Positions 1 to 11,869 of a stretch of DNA of 64,000 nucleotides are shown here, piece after piece (positions within the stretch are counted from its first letter, which is position 1; each line of letters opens with the position of its first letter). This DNA is from Lathyrus oleraceus (lineage: Eukaryota; Streptophyta; Magnoliopsida; Fabales; Fabaceae). A program made the translations under genes and the position numbers. The notes beneath the pieces were generated by a model. That model did no database searches and had not been told where the DNA came from. It worked only from the letters and a program-made list of their open reading frames with translations. Location of the stretch: contig NC_066581.1 in assembly GCF_024323335.1 (NCBI RefSeq), positions 227,742,539 through 227,806,538 of the forward strand, given 5' to 3'.

Positions 1-987
1 ATAAGACTTGGGAGCTAAATGATCTTTCTAAAGGAAAAAATACATTTGTGTGAATTAGGTTTATAAGACAAAGTTTATTGAAAAGGGAGAGATTGAGAAG
101 TTCAAAGCAAGGCTGCTTGTGAAACGTTACAAGTAAGAGCATGAAGTTGATTATAAATAAGTCTTTGTTCATATAGAAAGACACGATGCCACTCGATTGG
201 TGGTTTCATTAGCATCACAAAATTCATTTTCCATCTTCCAACTTGATGTAAAATCAAACTTTATTAATGTTGAACTAGTTGAGCAAGTCTACATTGAACA
301 ACCTCTTTGAATATGTGGTAGTAGGTAGTGAACACAAGGGTTACAAACTAAAAAAAAGTCCTTATATGGTTTGAAGTAGGCACCACAAGTATCTTATCAT
401 TGTATAAAAGGTCATTTTGAGATGGAAGGTTTCAACAAATTCCCATATGATAACACTTTATTTATCAAATCATGAGAAAGAGGTAAATATTGATAGTTTT
501 CTTATATGTTAATGATCTGATTTTCACTAGTAGTGATGAAGCTATGTTTTATAATTTTAATAATGCTATGATGGTTGACTTTACATGACTGGTTTAGGAA
601 AGATGAAATATTTTCTTGGTATATAAGCAATACAAACAATTGTGTGTTTGTTCATTGGCTAAAGCAAATATGTTAAGGAAGTTTTTAAGAGGTTTCCATG
701 GATAATTAAAATCAAATTGGGAGTCCAATTGTAAAGTTCTCATGTGATCTTGATGAAGAGAAGGTTGACAATACTTACTTCAAACAAATTGTTGGAAGTT
801 TAACGTACTTGTAAGTCCCCAGGCCTGATATTATGTATGTTGTTTTTGTGATTAGTACGTACATGTAAATACCAACAGAGATGCAACTCAAAATCGCAAA
901 AAGGTAGCTTGTTTATTTGGAAGGAATACTAGATTTTTCGTGTTTTCTATATAATAAATGGAGAAACTATTTTGACTAGTTTCATAG
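1..987 (+). pseudogene. Copia element 1, reverse transcriptase/RNase H fragment, duplicate copy 1
   Basis: Degenerate Ty1/copia reverse transcriptase. With frames shifted at several places one can read the TWEL start block, the KARLLVKRYK-like and FQLDVKSNFINVEL blocks, EQVYIEQPL, the catalytic region as YVNDLIFTSSDE (YVND where copia normally has YVDD), and the RPDIMYVV and ISTYM blocks that precede RNase H. Many stops and frameshifts make it a dead relic. It starts before the window. It ends at the target site CATAG (983-987), where an Ogre-type LTR is inserted; the reading continues at 40,401 as an RNase H block (FIDINYA). The same segment recurs at 3814-4815. The family is known; that this is an old, non-functional copy is inferred from its lesions. 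Confidence 0.85.
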
Positions 988-3813
988 TGTAAGACCCCAA
1001 TTTTGACCCTAAGATCCCTCATGCAATTTCATCATAAGCATTAGCATTGGAATCATACCTTGGCGTACTCCTTACCCTTTTTCATTGGATTTGTTTTGGA
1101 AGAGATCACCAAGCACTATGAGACTGTATCATACTTGTATTTTATCATTTTCACTAACCAAAATACCAAAAATATGTCTTTGTGTTTGCCTAACTCTTTT
1201 GTAGGTAGAGCATGATCCCATTGATCTATCGAGTTCACATCTAGGGTTTGAGACCCTCATGAACAAAAAACACAACCATGGATTGATACAAGAATGATAA
1301 CAAGCATCATATATGAGTCCCAATGATCTCTACATGTTATTTTAATCAAGAATTCTTCAAGAGTTTGAGGGTGATTTGCCTTGGAAACCCTAGTTCGACA
1401 AGGTATCTTGAGTAACTTCTCCAACAAGCTATCTCACCATTTGATCAAATTTCTAAAGGGACACTTCAAAATTCATCATCGTATGCATATGTGATCTACC
1501 ATGAGCCTAGAAAGTCAAGAGAATTGAAGATTAGCAAGTTGGTTGATGGTGGTTGGCCAGATGAATTCATCTGATCAAAACTGGGTCTCCCTAGACCCTA
1601 TCGCCTACAATTTTCACCATATGAAAATTATTCTAAGAGAAATGTTACTCTAAATGACATTACAAACAACTTTAATGTTGAGACCTAGATCTAGTTTTGC
1701 TTGGAAAATGATTTTCTATGTTGAAACATTATAGGTCATTTTGTCTAAACCCTAATTTGAATATCAACTTCCCAAGGCCATAACTTGCTCAACTTTATGA
1801 GATGAAAGATTTACAAGTTGCACAATCAAATTCAAGATATCTACTTCAACTTTTATGTTTGGAGTGAGAGCTAATTCAACTTTTATGAGCATGTGATATG
1901 AGGCTACATTATAGGTCACTTTTGACCTATACCATTGAACAAGTGATTTTTCCAAACTTAAAAAATGCATAACTCTATCATTTCAAATCCAAATGACATG
2001 AAATTTGTGACTATTTTAAATTTCTTTGAAAGATATACAACTTTGATGAAGACACTTTTCTCATTTGAAGCTCACATAAAAAGTTAAGCAAGGTGGAATA
2101 TTGGGATATACGGCTTGACACTTAGAAAAAATTTCAATATGTTGAAATTTCCAAACTTCCACCTCAAAATTCATCATGATACAAGCTTCAAATGAAAAAG
2201 TGTTGAACATGAAAGTTGTTCCTCTTGATTTAGCCTTTCCAAAAAGTCCTAGTTCATTCATTTTGGACAAGAATTGAATAGGCTGCGCATGGCTTGAACA
2301 TTGCATCATCATTTGGCAAAGATCAAACTTCAAGTTTCCATGTACACTTGCCTTGCAATCCAAGTTGATTTCAGACTCTCTCACACTCAATTGTGGACCT
2401 AAAGCAATGATCTCATGGGCCTGTACACGCCCATGCACCCGTGCATCACTCATTGTCAATTTTAGAAAGTCATTTGGAAGGTGCAAATATCACATGATCA
2501 AGCTATAAATAGAGCTCCATATGCTCAAAATTCAACAGGCATTCGCGCCTGCTTTGATCCTAGACCACTAACCCTTCCATTTGAGAGGATAATCCTGAGA
2601 ATTTCATCTTGAAATTGAGTTTGAATCTCACTATTTTGAGATTCAAAACTCTAGGGATCCAAGACCTTTTGTGCATTTCATTCTACTTCTGCAAGTATTC
2701 TGAGTGAGATCAAGCACGAGCCAAGGCAAGAACAGTTGAATCCAGACCTACATCGAAGGTATTTTCCAGAAAATTTCATCTCTTCGGTTCTCTCTCAATC
2801 TTGCTCAATTCTCTAGATTCTTTGGTTGTCTGAAGTCCTACCAATGTAGGCAAGAAGATTGAGTTTCTTAAAGGTCAAATCGAAGCAACTCAGTTGACAC
2901 ACCTCAAAATTCAACTCCTCATATCTTTCTATATGTGAGGAGTTAGTTAAAATTGAGGTCAGATTCGTGCTCTATGCCATTTTTTCTTTCAGATCATATC
3001 CTCCTTTTTCATTTTTTTGATGGTGATGAGCGAACCAGTCCGGCAAGGGTCATCGGAGAAGATGACCGACCTTTGGACGTTGGTGATGTGTTGGCACGGT
3101 TCATAGCCATTGATCCCTTTTAAATTGTTTTAATCTCGTGCGTTGTTTTTAATTCATGCATGTGCCGCGTTGACTCAAGTCCACCATGGAACGCGCGCTA
3201 GTGGCCACTTGATCTGCCACCTCAATTAATGAGGGAGATCAAGTGCTCCACATTTTTTCTGATTATTTGAATTTCATTTTAATTGCTTTATTTTCATTAA
3301 TTCATATTAATTTTAATATTGATCCAAAAAATATTAGAATTTCACCAAAAAATTTCAAAAAATTTCCTCTTTCATATTCTGAATTAAAATTATTTTTTGG
3401 ATCATTATTAATATTTTTCATGATTTAATTAATTTTTCATTTGTTTTTAATTGTTTAAAAATAATTTTAGGTCTTTAAAAATTCTGAAATTTTTTCTCCA
3501 AGGTTTTTTGACCTTGTTTGACCTATGATAAATCTCATGGAAATTTATTTGGTGTTTTGATGAGGTTTTAGGAATTTGACAAACCATGTTTAATTTAAAT
3601 GTATTATTTTAGTATTTTTAATTGGAATAAATGCCAAATAATTTTGTTGACCAATTGTGATGACTTGTTTGTGTTTGACTCTTGTTGTTGGGCCTTGGTC
3701 AAGGTTGATTTGACTTTGTCAAATTAATATCATTGGATTTAGGGGATTGATGGAATGTACATTCCATCTCCCAAAATGAATGGATGATATTAATTTGGTA
3801 AAAGCCCCCCTAT
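988..3813 (+). mobile_element. Ogre/Tat-type LTR, 5' part, duplicate copy 1
   Basis: Starts TGTAAGACCCC directly after the target-site copy CATAG (983-987). It is the first ~2.8 kb of a ~4.7-kb LTR whose 3' end lies at 40,400. No credible coding capacity: the short ORFs here are non-conserved. The stretch 3240-3480 is very AT-rich. It is truncated at 3813 by the tandem-duplication breakpoint. The Ogre/Tat assignment rests on the 3' end of the third copy, which carries the GCGCGGTGGCGACTC block typical of these LTRs. Confidence 0.8.
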
Positions 3814-4815
3814 GATTATAGAGAAGAATAAGACTTGGGAGCTAAATGATCTTTCTAAAGGAAAAAATACATTTGTGTGAATTGGGTTTATAAGACAAAG
3901 TTTAATGAAAAGGGAGAGATTGAGAAGTTCAAATCAGGGCTGCTTGTGAAACGTTACAAGTAAGAGCATGAAGTTGATTATAAAGAAGTCTTTGTTCATA
4001 TAGAAAGACACGATGCCACTCGATTGGTGGTTTCATTAGCATCACAAAATTCATTTTCCATCTTCCAACTTGATGTAAAATCACACTTTATTAATGTTGA
4101 ACTAGTTGAGCAAGTCTACATTGAACAACCTCTTTGAATATGTGGTAGTAGGTAGTAAACACAAGGGTTACAAACTAAAAAAAAAGTCCTTATATGGTTT
4201 GAAGTAGGCACCACAAGTATGATATCATTGTATAAAAGGTCATTTTGAGATGGAAGGTTTCAACAAATTCCCATATGATCACACTTTATTTATCAAATCT
4301 GGAGAAAGAGGTAAATACTGATAGTTTTCTTATATGTTAATGATCTGATTTTCACTAGTAGTGATGAAGCTAGGTTTTATGATTTTAATAATGCTATGAT
4401 GGTTGACTTTACATGACTAGTTTAGGAAAGATGAACTATTTTCTTGGTATATAAGAAATACAAACAATTGTGTGTTTGTTCATTGGCTAAAGCAAATATG
4501 TTGAGGAAGTTTTTAAGAGGTTTCCATGGATAATTATAATCAAATTGGGAATCCAATTGTAAAGTTCTCATGTGATCTTGATGAAGAGAAGGTTGACAAT
4601 ACTTACTTCAAACAAATTGTTGCAAGTTTAACGTACTTGTAAGTCCCCAGGCCTGATATTATGTATGTTGTTTGTGTGATTAGTACGTACATGTAAATAC
4701 CAACAGAGATGCAACTCAAAATCGCAAAAAGGTAGCTTGTTTATTTGAAAGGAATACTAGATTTTTCGTGTTTTCTATATAATAAATGGAGAAACTATTT
4801 TGACTAGTTTCATAG
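3814..4815 (+). pseudogene. Copia element 1, reverse transcriptase fragment, duplicate copy 2
   Basis: Second copy of the degenerate copia RT at 1-987, beginning slightly earlier (reading MIIEKNKTWEL) because the first copy starts outside the window. It has the same lesions, including YVND in place of YVDD, so the gene was already dead before the duplication. It ends with CATAG (4811-4815) next to the duplicated Ogre-type LTR. Confidence 0.85.
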
Positions 4816-7415
4816 TGTAAGACCCCAATTTTGACCCTAAGATCCCTCATGCAATTTCATCATAAGCATTAGCATTGGGATCATACCTTGGCATACTCCT
4901 TACCCCTTTTCATTGGGTTTGTTTTTGGAGAGATCACCAAGCACTATGAGATTGTATCATACTTATATTTTATCATTTTCACTAACCAAAATACCAAAAA
5001 TATGTCTTTTTGTTTGCCTAACTCTTTTGTAGGTAGAGCATGATCCCATTGATCTATCGAGTTCACATCTAGGGTTTGAGACCCTCATGAACATAAAACA
5101 CAACCATGGATTGATACAAGAATGATAACAAGCATCATATATGAGTCCCAATGATCTCTACAAGTTATTTTAATCAAGAATTCTTCAAGAGTTTGAGGGT
5201 GATTTGCCTTGGAAACCCTAGTTTGACAAGGTATCTTGAGTAACTTCTCCAACAAGCTATCTCACCATTTGATCAAATTTCTAAAGGGACACTTCAAAAT
5301 TCGTCATCGTATGCATATGTGATCTACCATGAGCCTAGAAAGTCAAGAGAATTGAAGATTAGCAAGTTGGTTGATGGTGGTTGGCCAGATGAATTCATCT
5401 GATCAAAACTGGGTCTCCCTAGACCCTATCGCCTACAATTTTCACCATATGAAAATTATTCTAAGAGAAATGTTACTCTAAATGACATTACAAACAACTT
5501 TAATGTTGAGACCTAGATCTAGTTTTGCTTGGAAAATCATTTTCTATGGTGAAACATTATAGGTCATTTTGTCTAAACCCTAATTTGAATATCAACTTCC
5601 CAAGGCCATAACTTGCTCAATTTTATGAGATGAAAGATTTACAAGTTGCACAATCAAATTCAAGATGTCTACTTTAACTTTTATGTTTGGAGTGAGAGCT
5701 AATTCAACTTTTATGAGCATGTGATATGAGGCTACATTATAGGTCACTTTTGACCTATACCATTGAACAAGTGATTTTTCCAAACTTCAAAAATGCATAA
5801 CTCCATCATTTCAAATCCAAATGACATGAAATTGGTGACGATTTTAAAGTTCTTTGAAAGATATACAACTTTGATGAAGACACGTTTCTCATTTGAAGCT
5901 TACATAAAAAGTTAAGCAAGGTGGAATATACAGATATACGGCTTGACACTTAGAAAAAATTTCAATATGTTGAAATTTCCAAACTTCCACCTCAAAATTC
6001 ATCATGATACAAGCTTCAAATGAAAAAGTGTTGAACATGAAAGTTGTTCCTCTTGATTTAACCTTTCCAAAAAGTCCTAGTTCATTCATTTTGGACAAGA
6101 ATTGAATAGGCTGCGCATGGCTTGAACATTGCATCATCATTTGGCAAAGATCAAACTTCAAGTTTCCATGTACACTTGCCTTGCAATCCAAGTTGATTTC
6201 AGACTCTCTCACACTCAATTGTGGACCTAAAGCAATGATCTCATGGGCCTGTACACGCCCATGCACCCATGCATCACTCTTTGCCAATTTTAGAAAGTCA
6301 TTTGGAAGGTGCAAATATCACATGATCAAGCTATAAATAGAGCTCCGTATACTCAGAATTCAATAGGCATTCACGCCAGCTTTGATCCTAGACCACTAAC
6401 CCTTCCATTTGAGAGGATAATCCTGAGAATTTCATCTTGAAATTGAGTTTGAATCTCACTATTTTGAGATTCAAAACTCTATGGATCCAAGACCTTTTGT
6501 GCATTTCATTCTACTTCAGCAAGCATTCTGAGTGAGATCAAGCACGAGCCAAGGCAAGAACAGTTGAATCCAGACCTGCATTGAAGGTATTTTCCAGAAA
6601 ATTTCATCTCTTCGGTTCTCTCTCAATCTTGCTCAATTCTCTTGATTCTTTGGTTGTCTGAAGTCCTACCAATGTAGGCAAGAAAATTGAGTTTCTTAGA
6701 GGTCAAATTGAAGCAACTCAGTTGACACACCTCAAAATTCAACTCCTCATATCTTTCTATATGTGAGGAGTTAGTTAAAATTGAGGTCAGATTCGTGCTC
6801 TACGCCATTTTTTCTTTCAGATCATGTCCTCATTTTTCATATTTTTGATGGTGATGAGCGAACCATTCCGGCTAGGGTCATCGGAGAAGATGACCAGCCT
6901 TTGGACGCCGGTGATGTGTTGGCACGGTTCAGAGCCATTGATCCCTTTTAAATTGTTTTAATCTCGTGCGTTCTTTTTAATTACCATGCATGTGCCGCAT
7001 TGACTCAAGTCCACCATGGAACGCGCGCTGGTGGCCACTTGATCTGCCACCTCAATTAATGAGGGAGATCAAGTGCTCCACATTTTTTTTTGATTATTTG
7101 AATTTCATTTTAATTGCTTTATTTTCATTAATTCATATTAATTTTAATATTGATCCAAAAAATATGAGAGTTTCACCAAAAAAATTCAAAAAAATTTCTC
7201 TTTCATATTCTGAATTTAAATTATTTCTTGGATCATTATTAATATTATTCATGATTTAATTAATTTTTCATTTGTTTTTAATTGTTTAAAAAAACTTTTA
7301 GGTCTTTAAAAATTCTGAATTTTTTTCTCCAAGGTCCTTTGACCTTGTTTGACCTATGATAAATCTCATGGAAATTTATTTGGTGTTTTGATGAGGTTTT
7401 AGGAATTTGACAAAC
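4816..7415 (+). mobile_element. Ogre/Tat-type LTR, 5' part, duplicate copy 2, interrupted by SIRE
   Basis: Same LTR start (TGTAAGACCCC) and same course as 988-3584. At 7416 it stops inside the LTR where the terminus TGAAATTC of a SIRE element begins. On the far side of SIRE (35,818) the LTR does not resume at the matching point; it restarts near LTR base 89 of a third copy. The right flank was therefore rearranged after the SIRE insertion. Confidence 0.8.
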
Positions 7416-8762
7416 TGAAATTCTAGTTAACAGACTTTCGATGTCACACGGGATGTTATGACATCCAATTCTACGCAGACAAGAATTATGCAGAACTTAA
7501 AAAGTAAGTGCAGTAAATAACACAAGGAATTGTTTATCCAGTTCGGTGTCACACACACCTACGTCTGGGGGCTACCAAGCCAGGGAGGAAATCAACTATT
7601 AGTAGTATTAATTCAGACCTTAAACCAACTGTTTAATCCTATCACTTAATACCTACCCAATGCAATTTCAATCTTACACTAAGATCAGAGTTCCTACTCA
7701 CTCCCCCTCAATCACCTCAGTGATTACAACCTTTAATTATATTAAAGTTTATAGTGAAGTCACACTTCAAACAACTCTTGATTGTGCTTAACAACTTTAA
7801 TCAAGATACACAGCACTCACGCTTAAAAGCTTAGAGTGACACAACACTTACAACTCAATAAACACCCTAGTCCAATGCAATCATCTAGGTGACAATTGCT
7901 TGGCTCACAAGATACACCTAATACAAGACACACAAAAATACAGCAGTGAAGTATGATGGAACAATAAAATCTTCACGCCTAAAAATCCCCGAGTTCTAAA
8001 TGAAGGATTGCCATCCTTTTATATTGCAGCACTTGGGCCTTGTACTTGTATTTCCTAAAATTAAGGTCAAGCAAGTTAACCTAATTTCCACATATTAGGG
8101 TACTAACAAATAGGCTATTTGTTAGGTTCATTAATTGTAGCTCAGTTGTTAGTTTCCTGGATTTTAGCTCAGCTGTTGGATTCCTGAAAAATAGCCTGAG
8201 AAAAGTACTGAAACAGAAAAACTAACCATCCTACAATTTAGCATATGCTGTCAGGAATGAATGTCACAACATTCAGTTTGACGTCCAGAACATAGACCAT
8301 ATGCTAAGTCTGTTATTTTTCTGAAAATAGACTGTACAAAATGTTGTACTGTAAAAGACCAACCAGTCTATACTTCAGTATCAGCTTACAGTAATAAATG
8401 TCAAAACATCCAATTTGACATTTACAGAATGGGCCTTATGCCAGGTCTGTTATCCTTCTGAAGAACAGACTAAGATACATATTGAACTGTAGCAGAAAAC
8501 CAACTGTTCTACACCTCAGTATCTGCTGTCAGGGATGAATATCATAACATCTAGTTTGACATTCGGTAAATCCTGTATTAGCTAAACCTGCAGCATACTA
8601 CTCAAGTATGTCATGACATCAGTCAAGACATCAGAGTACAGTTAGATGTTCTAACACAAAATGCAGCCAATCAAACATCTCCCAAGCATGTCATGACATC
8701 AGTCAAGACATTAGAGTCCAGCTAGTGTTTTAACATAAAATGCAGCCAATCAAACATCTACA
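7416..8762 (-). repeat. SIRE 3' LTR (left, complete)
   Basis: 1347 bp, matching 34,485-35,811 with a few substitutions. On the plus strand it runs from TGAAATTC to ATCTACA, so in sense it starts TGTAGATG and ends GAATTTCA. It contains a near-duplicate of about 80 bp at its sense 5' end (8600-8680 against 8683-8762, both ending in GCAGCCAATCAAACATCT) and three related blocks built around a GTCAnAACATnCA core. Confidence 0.9.
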
Positions 8763-8776
8763 AACTCCCCCTTTGG
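8763..8776 (-). other. SIRE polypurine tract
   Basis: In sense the sequence reads AAAGGGGGAG followed by TT, directly next to the 3' LTR. This is the plus-strand primer expected at this place in copia elements. Confidence 0.8.
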
Positions 8777-9214
8777 CAAATTTTTGGCTAAAACAACTTT
8801 GCATCACAACAGAGTTCACAGCAGCGGAAAACACACATCTAGCAGGGAAAAAACCTAGCTAATACACTCAGAGCAGCTACACACACAACACATATAGAAG
8901 TTAAATAAAAACTTCTAACAGCAGCACACACTTCTAACAGCAGCACACACACATAAGTTAAATAAAAACTTCTAACAGCAGCACACATACAGGTAACACA
9001 CTCACACTCATCACACATAGAAGTGGAACATCAGCTGCAGCACAACCTCTGAATTAGAGGATCTTCAATATCTGTTTAATCACATAATATGTTGTCCTGG
9101 GGCATCACAGGTGTTACTCCCCCTTTTTGTCAAAAATGTTGCCAAAGCAACACCATAAATTACAGACCAAAATAAACAGAATTACACACAAATGACAGAA
9201 ATACAGGAAATGAT
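8777..9214 (-). repeat. SIRE 3' untranslated region with a short degenerate tandem repeat
   Basis: No gene. Around 8880-9000 the blocks AACTTCTAACAGCAGCACAC and AAGTTAAATAAAAACTTC recur two or three times, forming a small degenerate tandem array between the envelope-like ORF and the purine tract. Confidence 0.55.
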
Positions 9215-9801
9215 TTAATCATCTGACTCAGAGTCAGTCTCAGCATCAGTGCCATCATCAGGTCTGGCATCCTCTTCACCTTCTGCACTTTGCCTTGCAG
9301 CTTCTTCTGTAGCCTCAGCAGCTTCACCAAGCACACCATCATCAGACATCTCCAATTTGATAATCAACTTTTCCAAAGTGAGCTTCCTTGCCTCTAGCTC
9401 TTTGCAAGTCTCTCTGAGTATGGCAATGGCAACAGCTTTATCTGGTTGATTGCCAACACTTGATGTCTCTCCTGTTGTCATGGCAATGTCAGGGACATGC
9501 TTACCCAGGAACAGTTTATAATTGAAGGCCAACGGACTCTCTCTTCTTTTCACAAAGTCATTCTCTGTCAATATGTTTGGAAATTGATTCAACACAATGC
9601 CACATATGAAGGAAGGAAAGGCTATAGGCCCCTTCACACTGAAGCTCCCAGCATGTTTCATTGTTTGATCAAAAATGTAGGTTTCATAGTCAAACTTTGC
9701 TTTGGTTCCAACAGCATAGATGAACTTTCCAAGCATCACAACCACAGTGGATTTGTGATTGGTGGGTACCCAGTTGGCAGCTCCAATTTTGTGTAGCATA
9801 G
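9215..9801 (-). pseudogene. SIRE envelope-like protein, C-terminal part
   Basis: The last ~194 residues of the SIRE envelope-like ORF, ending in an acidic tail (TDAETDSESDD). It shows a conserved globular stretch (NYKLFLGKHVPDI region) and a charged helix likely to be a coiled coil (ELEARKLTLEKL) before the acidic end. It is separated from its N-terminal part by the chromovirus at 9802-18,203; across the 5-bp duplication CATAG the reading joins from 18,209. In SIRE elements this ORF follows pol, and its function is unproven. The insertion makes it a pseudogene. Confidence 0.8.
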
Positions 9802-11749
9802 TGTAACACCCCGATTTAAAAATAAGATAATTATTTAATTTAAGTTAATATTATATTTATTAATTTAATTAAATAATTGGAATTATTGGATTATTATTAT
9901 TATTATAATTGGAATAATAATTATTGGAAAATATATAAGTTGGAAATAAGAAAAAGAGTCCCATTTGGAAAATAAAGGGTTTCACGTGAAAAGCAGAGAA
10001 GCGGCTGAAAAGAGGAAAAGGGCAAAGGGGACAGAGCAAGAGGAAGAAGGTTGGAGAAGAGAAAAGCTTGAAGCTTAAAGATTCGCCGGATTAACTCAGG
10101 TAAGGGGGTTTATCGTCGTTTAATGGGTATTATGGGTTAGCATGTAATGGGTAGTGATAAACCGTTGAATTGACCCTAATTTGGGATTTGGAATGCTGAG
10201 AAATTGTGATGAATAAGTTGTGTGAAAACTGTAATTGAATCGATAATGGTGTGTGTCGTAAACTGCTGGACGTGTAGCTTTTTACGGAATTGGAATCGGA
10301 GGTCCGGAAGTCCTCCAACGGTGGAAAATGCGGAGAATTCTGCATTCTGCTTTGTGTTAGCGCAGGAACAGCTTTCTGTCTTGCGTTAACCGGTTAACCC
10401 AGGGCGTTAACCGGTTAACACTGTTATAAATTGTGAAAAACTGTTGTTTTGTCTGCGTTAACCGGTTAACCCAGGGCGTTAACCGGTTAACACTGTTAAG
10501 TTTTGGGCAGGAAGCGTGTTTGTGCTGCGTTAACCGGTTAACCCAGGGCGTTAACCGGTTAACACTGTTGAAAAGTGGAAAAATGGATATTTTAAATGTT
10601 ATGTGTATATGTGATGATTGGCCTATATCGGTGTGTGATATAGTAGGGATTATTCCCGCTGTTTTGAGCAGTATAGGTATTAGTAGAGTGTGCTAATACT
10701 GTGATTAATTAATTGACACGATATGATGTTTGATGAATGTGTGGATGATGTATGATGGTATGCATAATGCTATGAGTGTATATATTACGCATGTGTTTGT
10801 GAATGGACTATTTTATGGCTTAGAGTGTGAGCATATGTCCATTGTGGATTATTGTTGATGATGTTGCATTGCTAGGTGAATTAGCATGCATATTGTGGCC
10901 TTTATGGTGGTAGCTAATTCCCATGGTGAGGAATTAGTGATGTTAGTCATTTTGGACTGTTGTTGATGTTTGCATGCTAGGTGAATTAGCGTGCATAGCA
11001 TGGCCCTTGGGGTGGTAGCTAATTCCCATGGTGAGGAATTAGTGATGTGAGTCACTAGGTCTCAAATGAGTGGGACTAGTGAGCTTGGTAGCCGTACCTG
11101 GATTTGGTCGGTGAAGTTGAACTATATGTTCACGAATAGTCGGTACCGCATGCATGGAGTTTCATTGCATAGTGTATGTATGGCGTATAATATGAATGGA
11201 TGTATTCCAGTATGATACGTGTGTTTGTGTTGATATTGAGTATGAGTTGCATTGGTATTGAGTATGATATTTGAGTTGATGTGCCGTTACTGAATGTGTG
11301 ATGTGATTAGGGTGATTAATGTGTTAAATTACTTAACATGACATGATATTTTATAATGCTTATTATATCGATTGAGGAACTCACCCTTACAACTATTTTT
11401 CAGGTAACGAGCAGTGATTGAGTAGAAGCTAGTGCTTGGAGTCTAGTGTAGTCTCCTTAGTGGGTCATGCTCTGGTAGATGTAACATCGGGATGGGATGT
11501 TTTAAAAGTTTATTGTTGGTTGTGAACCAGTTTACATGTAATATGCTACATGTTTTGAATGATCGATTTGATCTCTATCCGCTGCGTATTGTGCAATGCT
11601 TTATGTTTTGAATTAAATAATGAGCATGACCAAATATTATGGTGAATGGTGTGAAGTGTTTGTGTGACACCCTTAATTGCATATTTACTCTGATTGATAT
11701 ACATTGTTATTTTAATTAAATATTTGGGGTAATTTAGAAGGGTGTTACA
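9802..11749 (+). repeat. Chromovirus 5' LTR
   Basis: 1948 bp. An AT-rich start (TTAATTTAAG, TTATTATTATT) is followed by an untranslated leader. At 10,385-10,563 lie six perfect GTTAACCGGTTAAC palindromes in three pairs. Around 10,870-11,050 two imperfect ~115-bp copies share GGTAGCTAATTCCCATGGTG. The ORF at 10,433-10,696 is only a read-through of the palindromes. Confidence 0.92.
10385..10563. repeat. Three pairs of GTTAACCGGTTAAC palindromes (5' LTR)
   Basis: Palindromes start at 10,385, 10,406, 10,457, 10,478, 10,529 and 10,550. The spacing within pairs is exactly 21 bp and between pairs exactly 72 bp. The sequence between the palindromes of a pair is constant (CCAGGGC), while the stretch between pairs differs in sequence but keeps its length. 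The same array occurs in the 3' LTR at about 16,839-17,017. Confidence 0.95.
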
Positions 11750-11753
11750 TTAG

Positions 11754-11765
11754 TGGTATCAGAGC
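11754..11765 (+). other. Chromovirus primer-binding site
   Basis: TGGTATCAGAGC, complementary to the 3' end of initiator tRNA-Met, lies five bases after the 5' LTR ends (GTGTTACA). This is standard for chromoviruses. Confidence 0.9.
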
Positions 11766-11869
11766 ATAGTCGGTCGAGTCGTAATTATTCTGTTTTCTCT
11801 GTACGGGATAGGTGTTGTGTAACCCTATCAGTACTTATTGTTTTAGCTTGTTGGGTTTTCAGAATAGAG

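Larger units (their letters stand above)
1..7415. repeat. Tandem duplication of a ~3.83-kb unit (copia RT + 5' part of an Ogre-type LTR)
   Basis: Bases 1 onward match bases 3828 onward with scattered substitutions and small indels, a few percent at most by eye. Unit 1 ends near 3813, where LTR sequence (still readable in the third LTR copy after 38,510) switches abruptly to copia coding sequence (reading MIIEKNKTWEL). Unit 2 runs to 7415, where a SIRE element begins. The unit joins the middle of an LTR to the middle of a copia element, so it arose by duplication of an existing nested locus and not by transposition. Only a short similarity (CCTCC/CCCCC before TATGAT) is visible at the breakpoint. 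Confidence 0.9.

Noticed and set aside
2061..2486. 141-codon minus-strand ORF repeated at 5889 and in extended form at 36,658.
   Set aside because: It lies within the Ogre-type LTR and is conserved only because the LTR is present three times; the third copy changes its end freely.
10433..10696. ORF with repeated NRLTQGVNRLT, in both LTRs of the chromovirus.
   Set aside because: Produced by translation of the AACCGGTT palindromes in an LTR; no sign of being expressed as protein.
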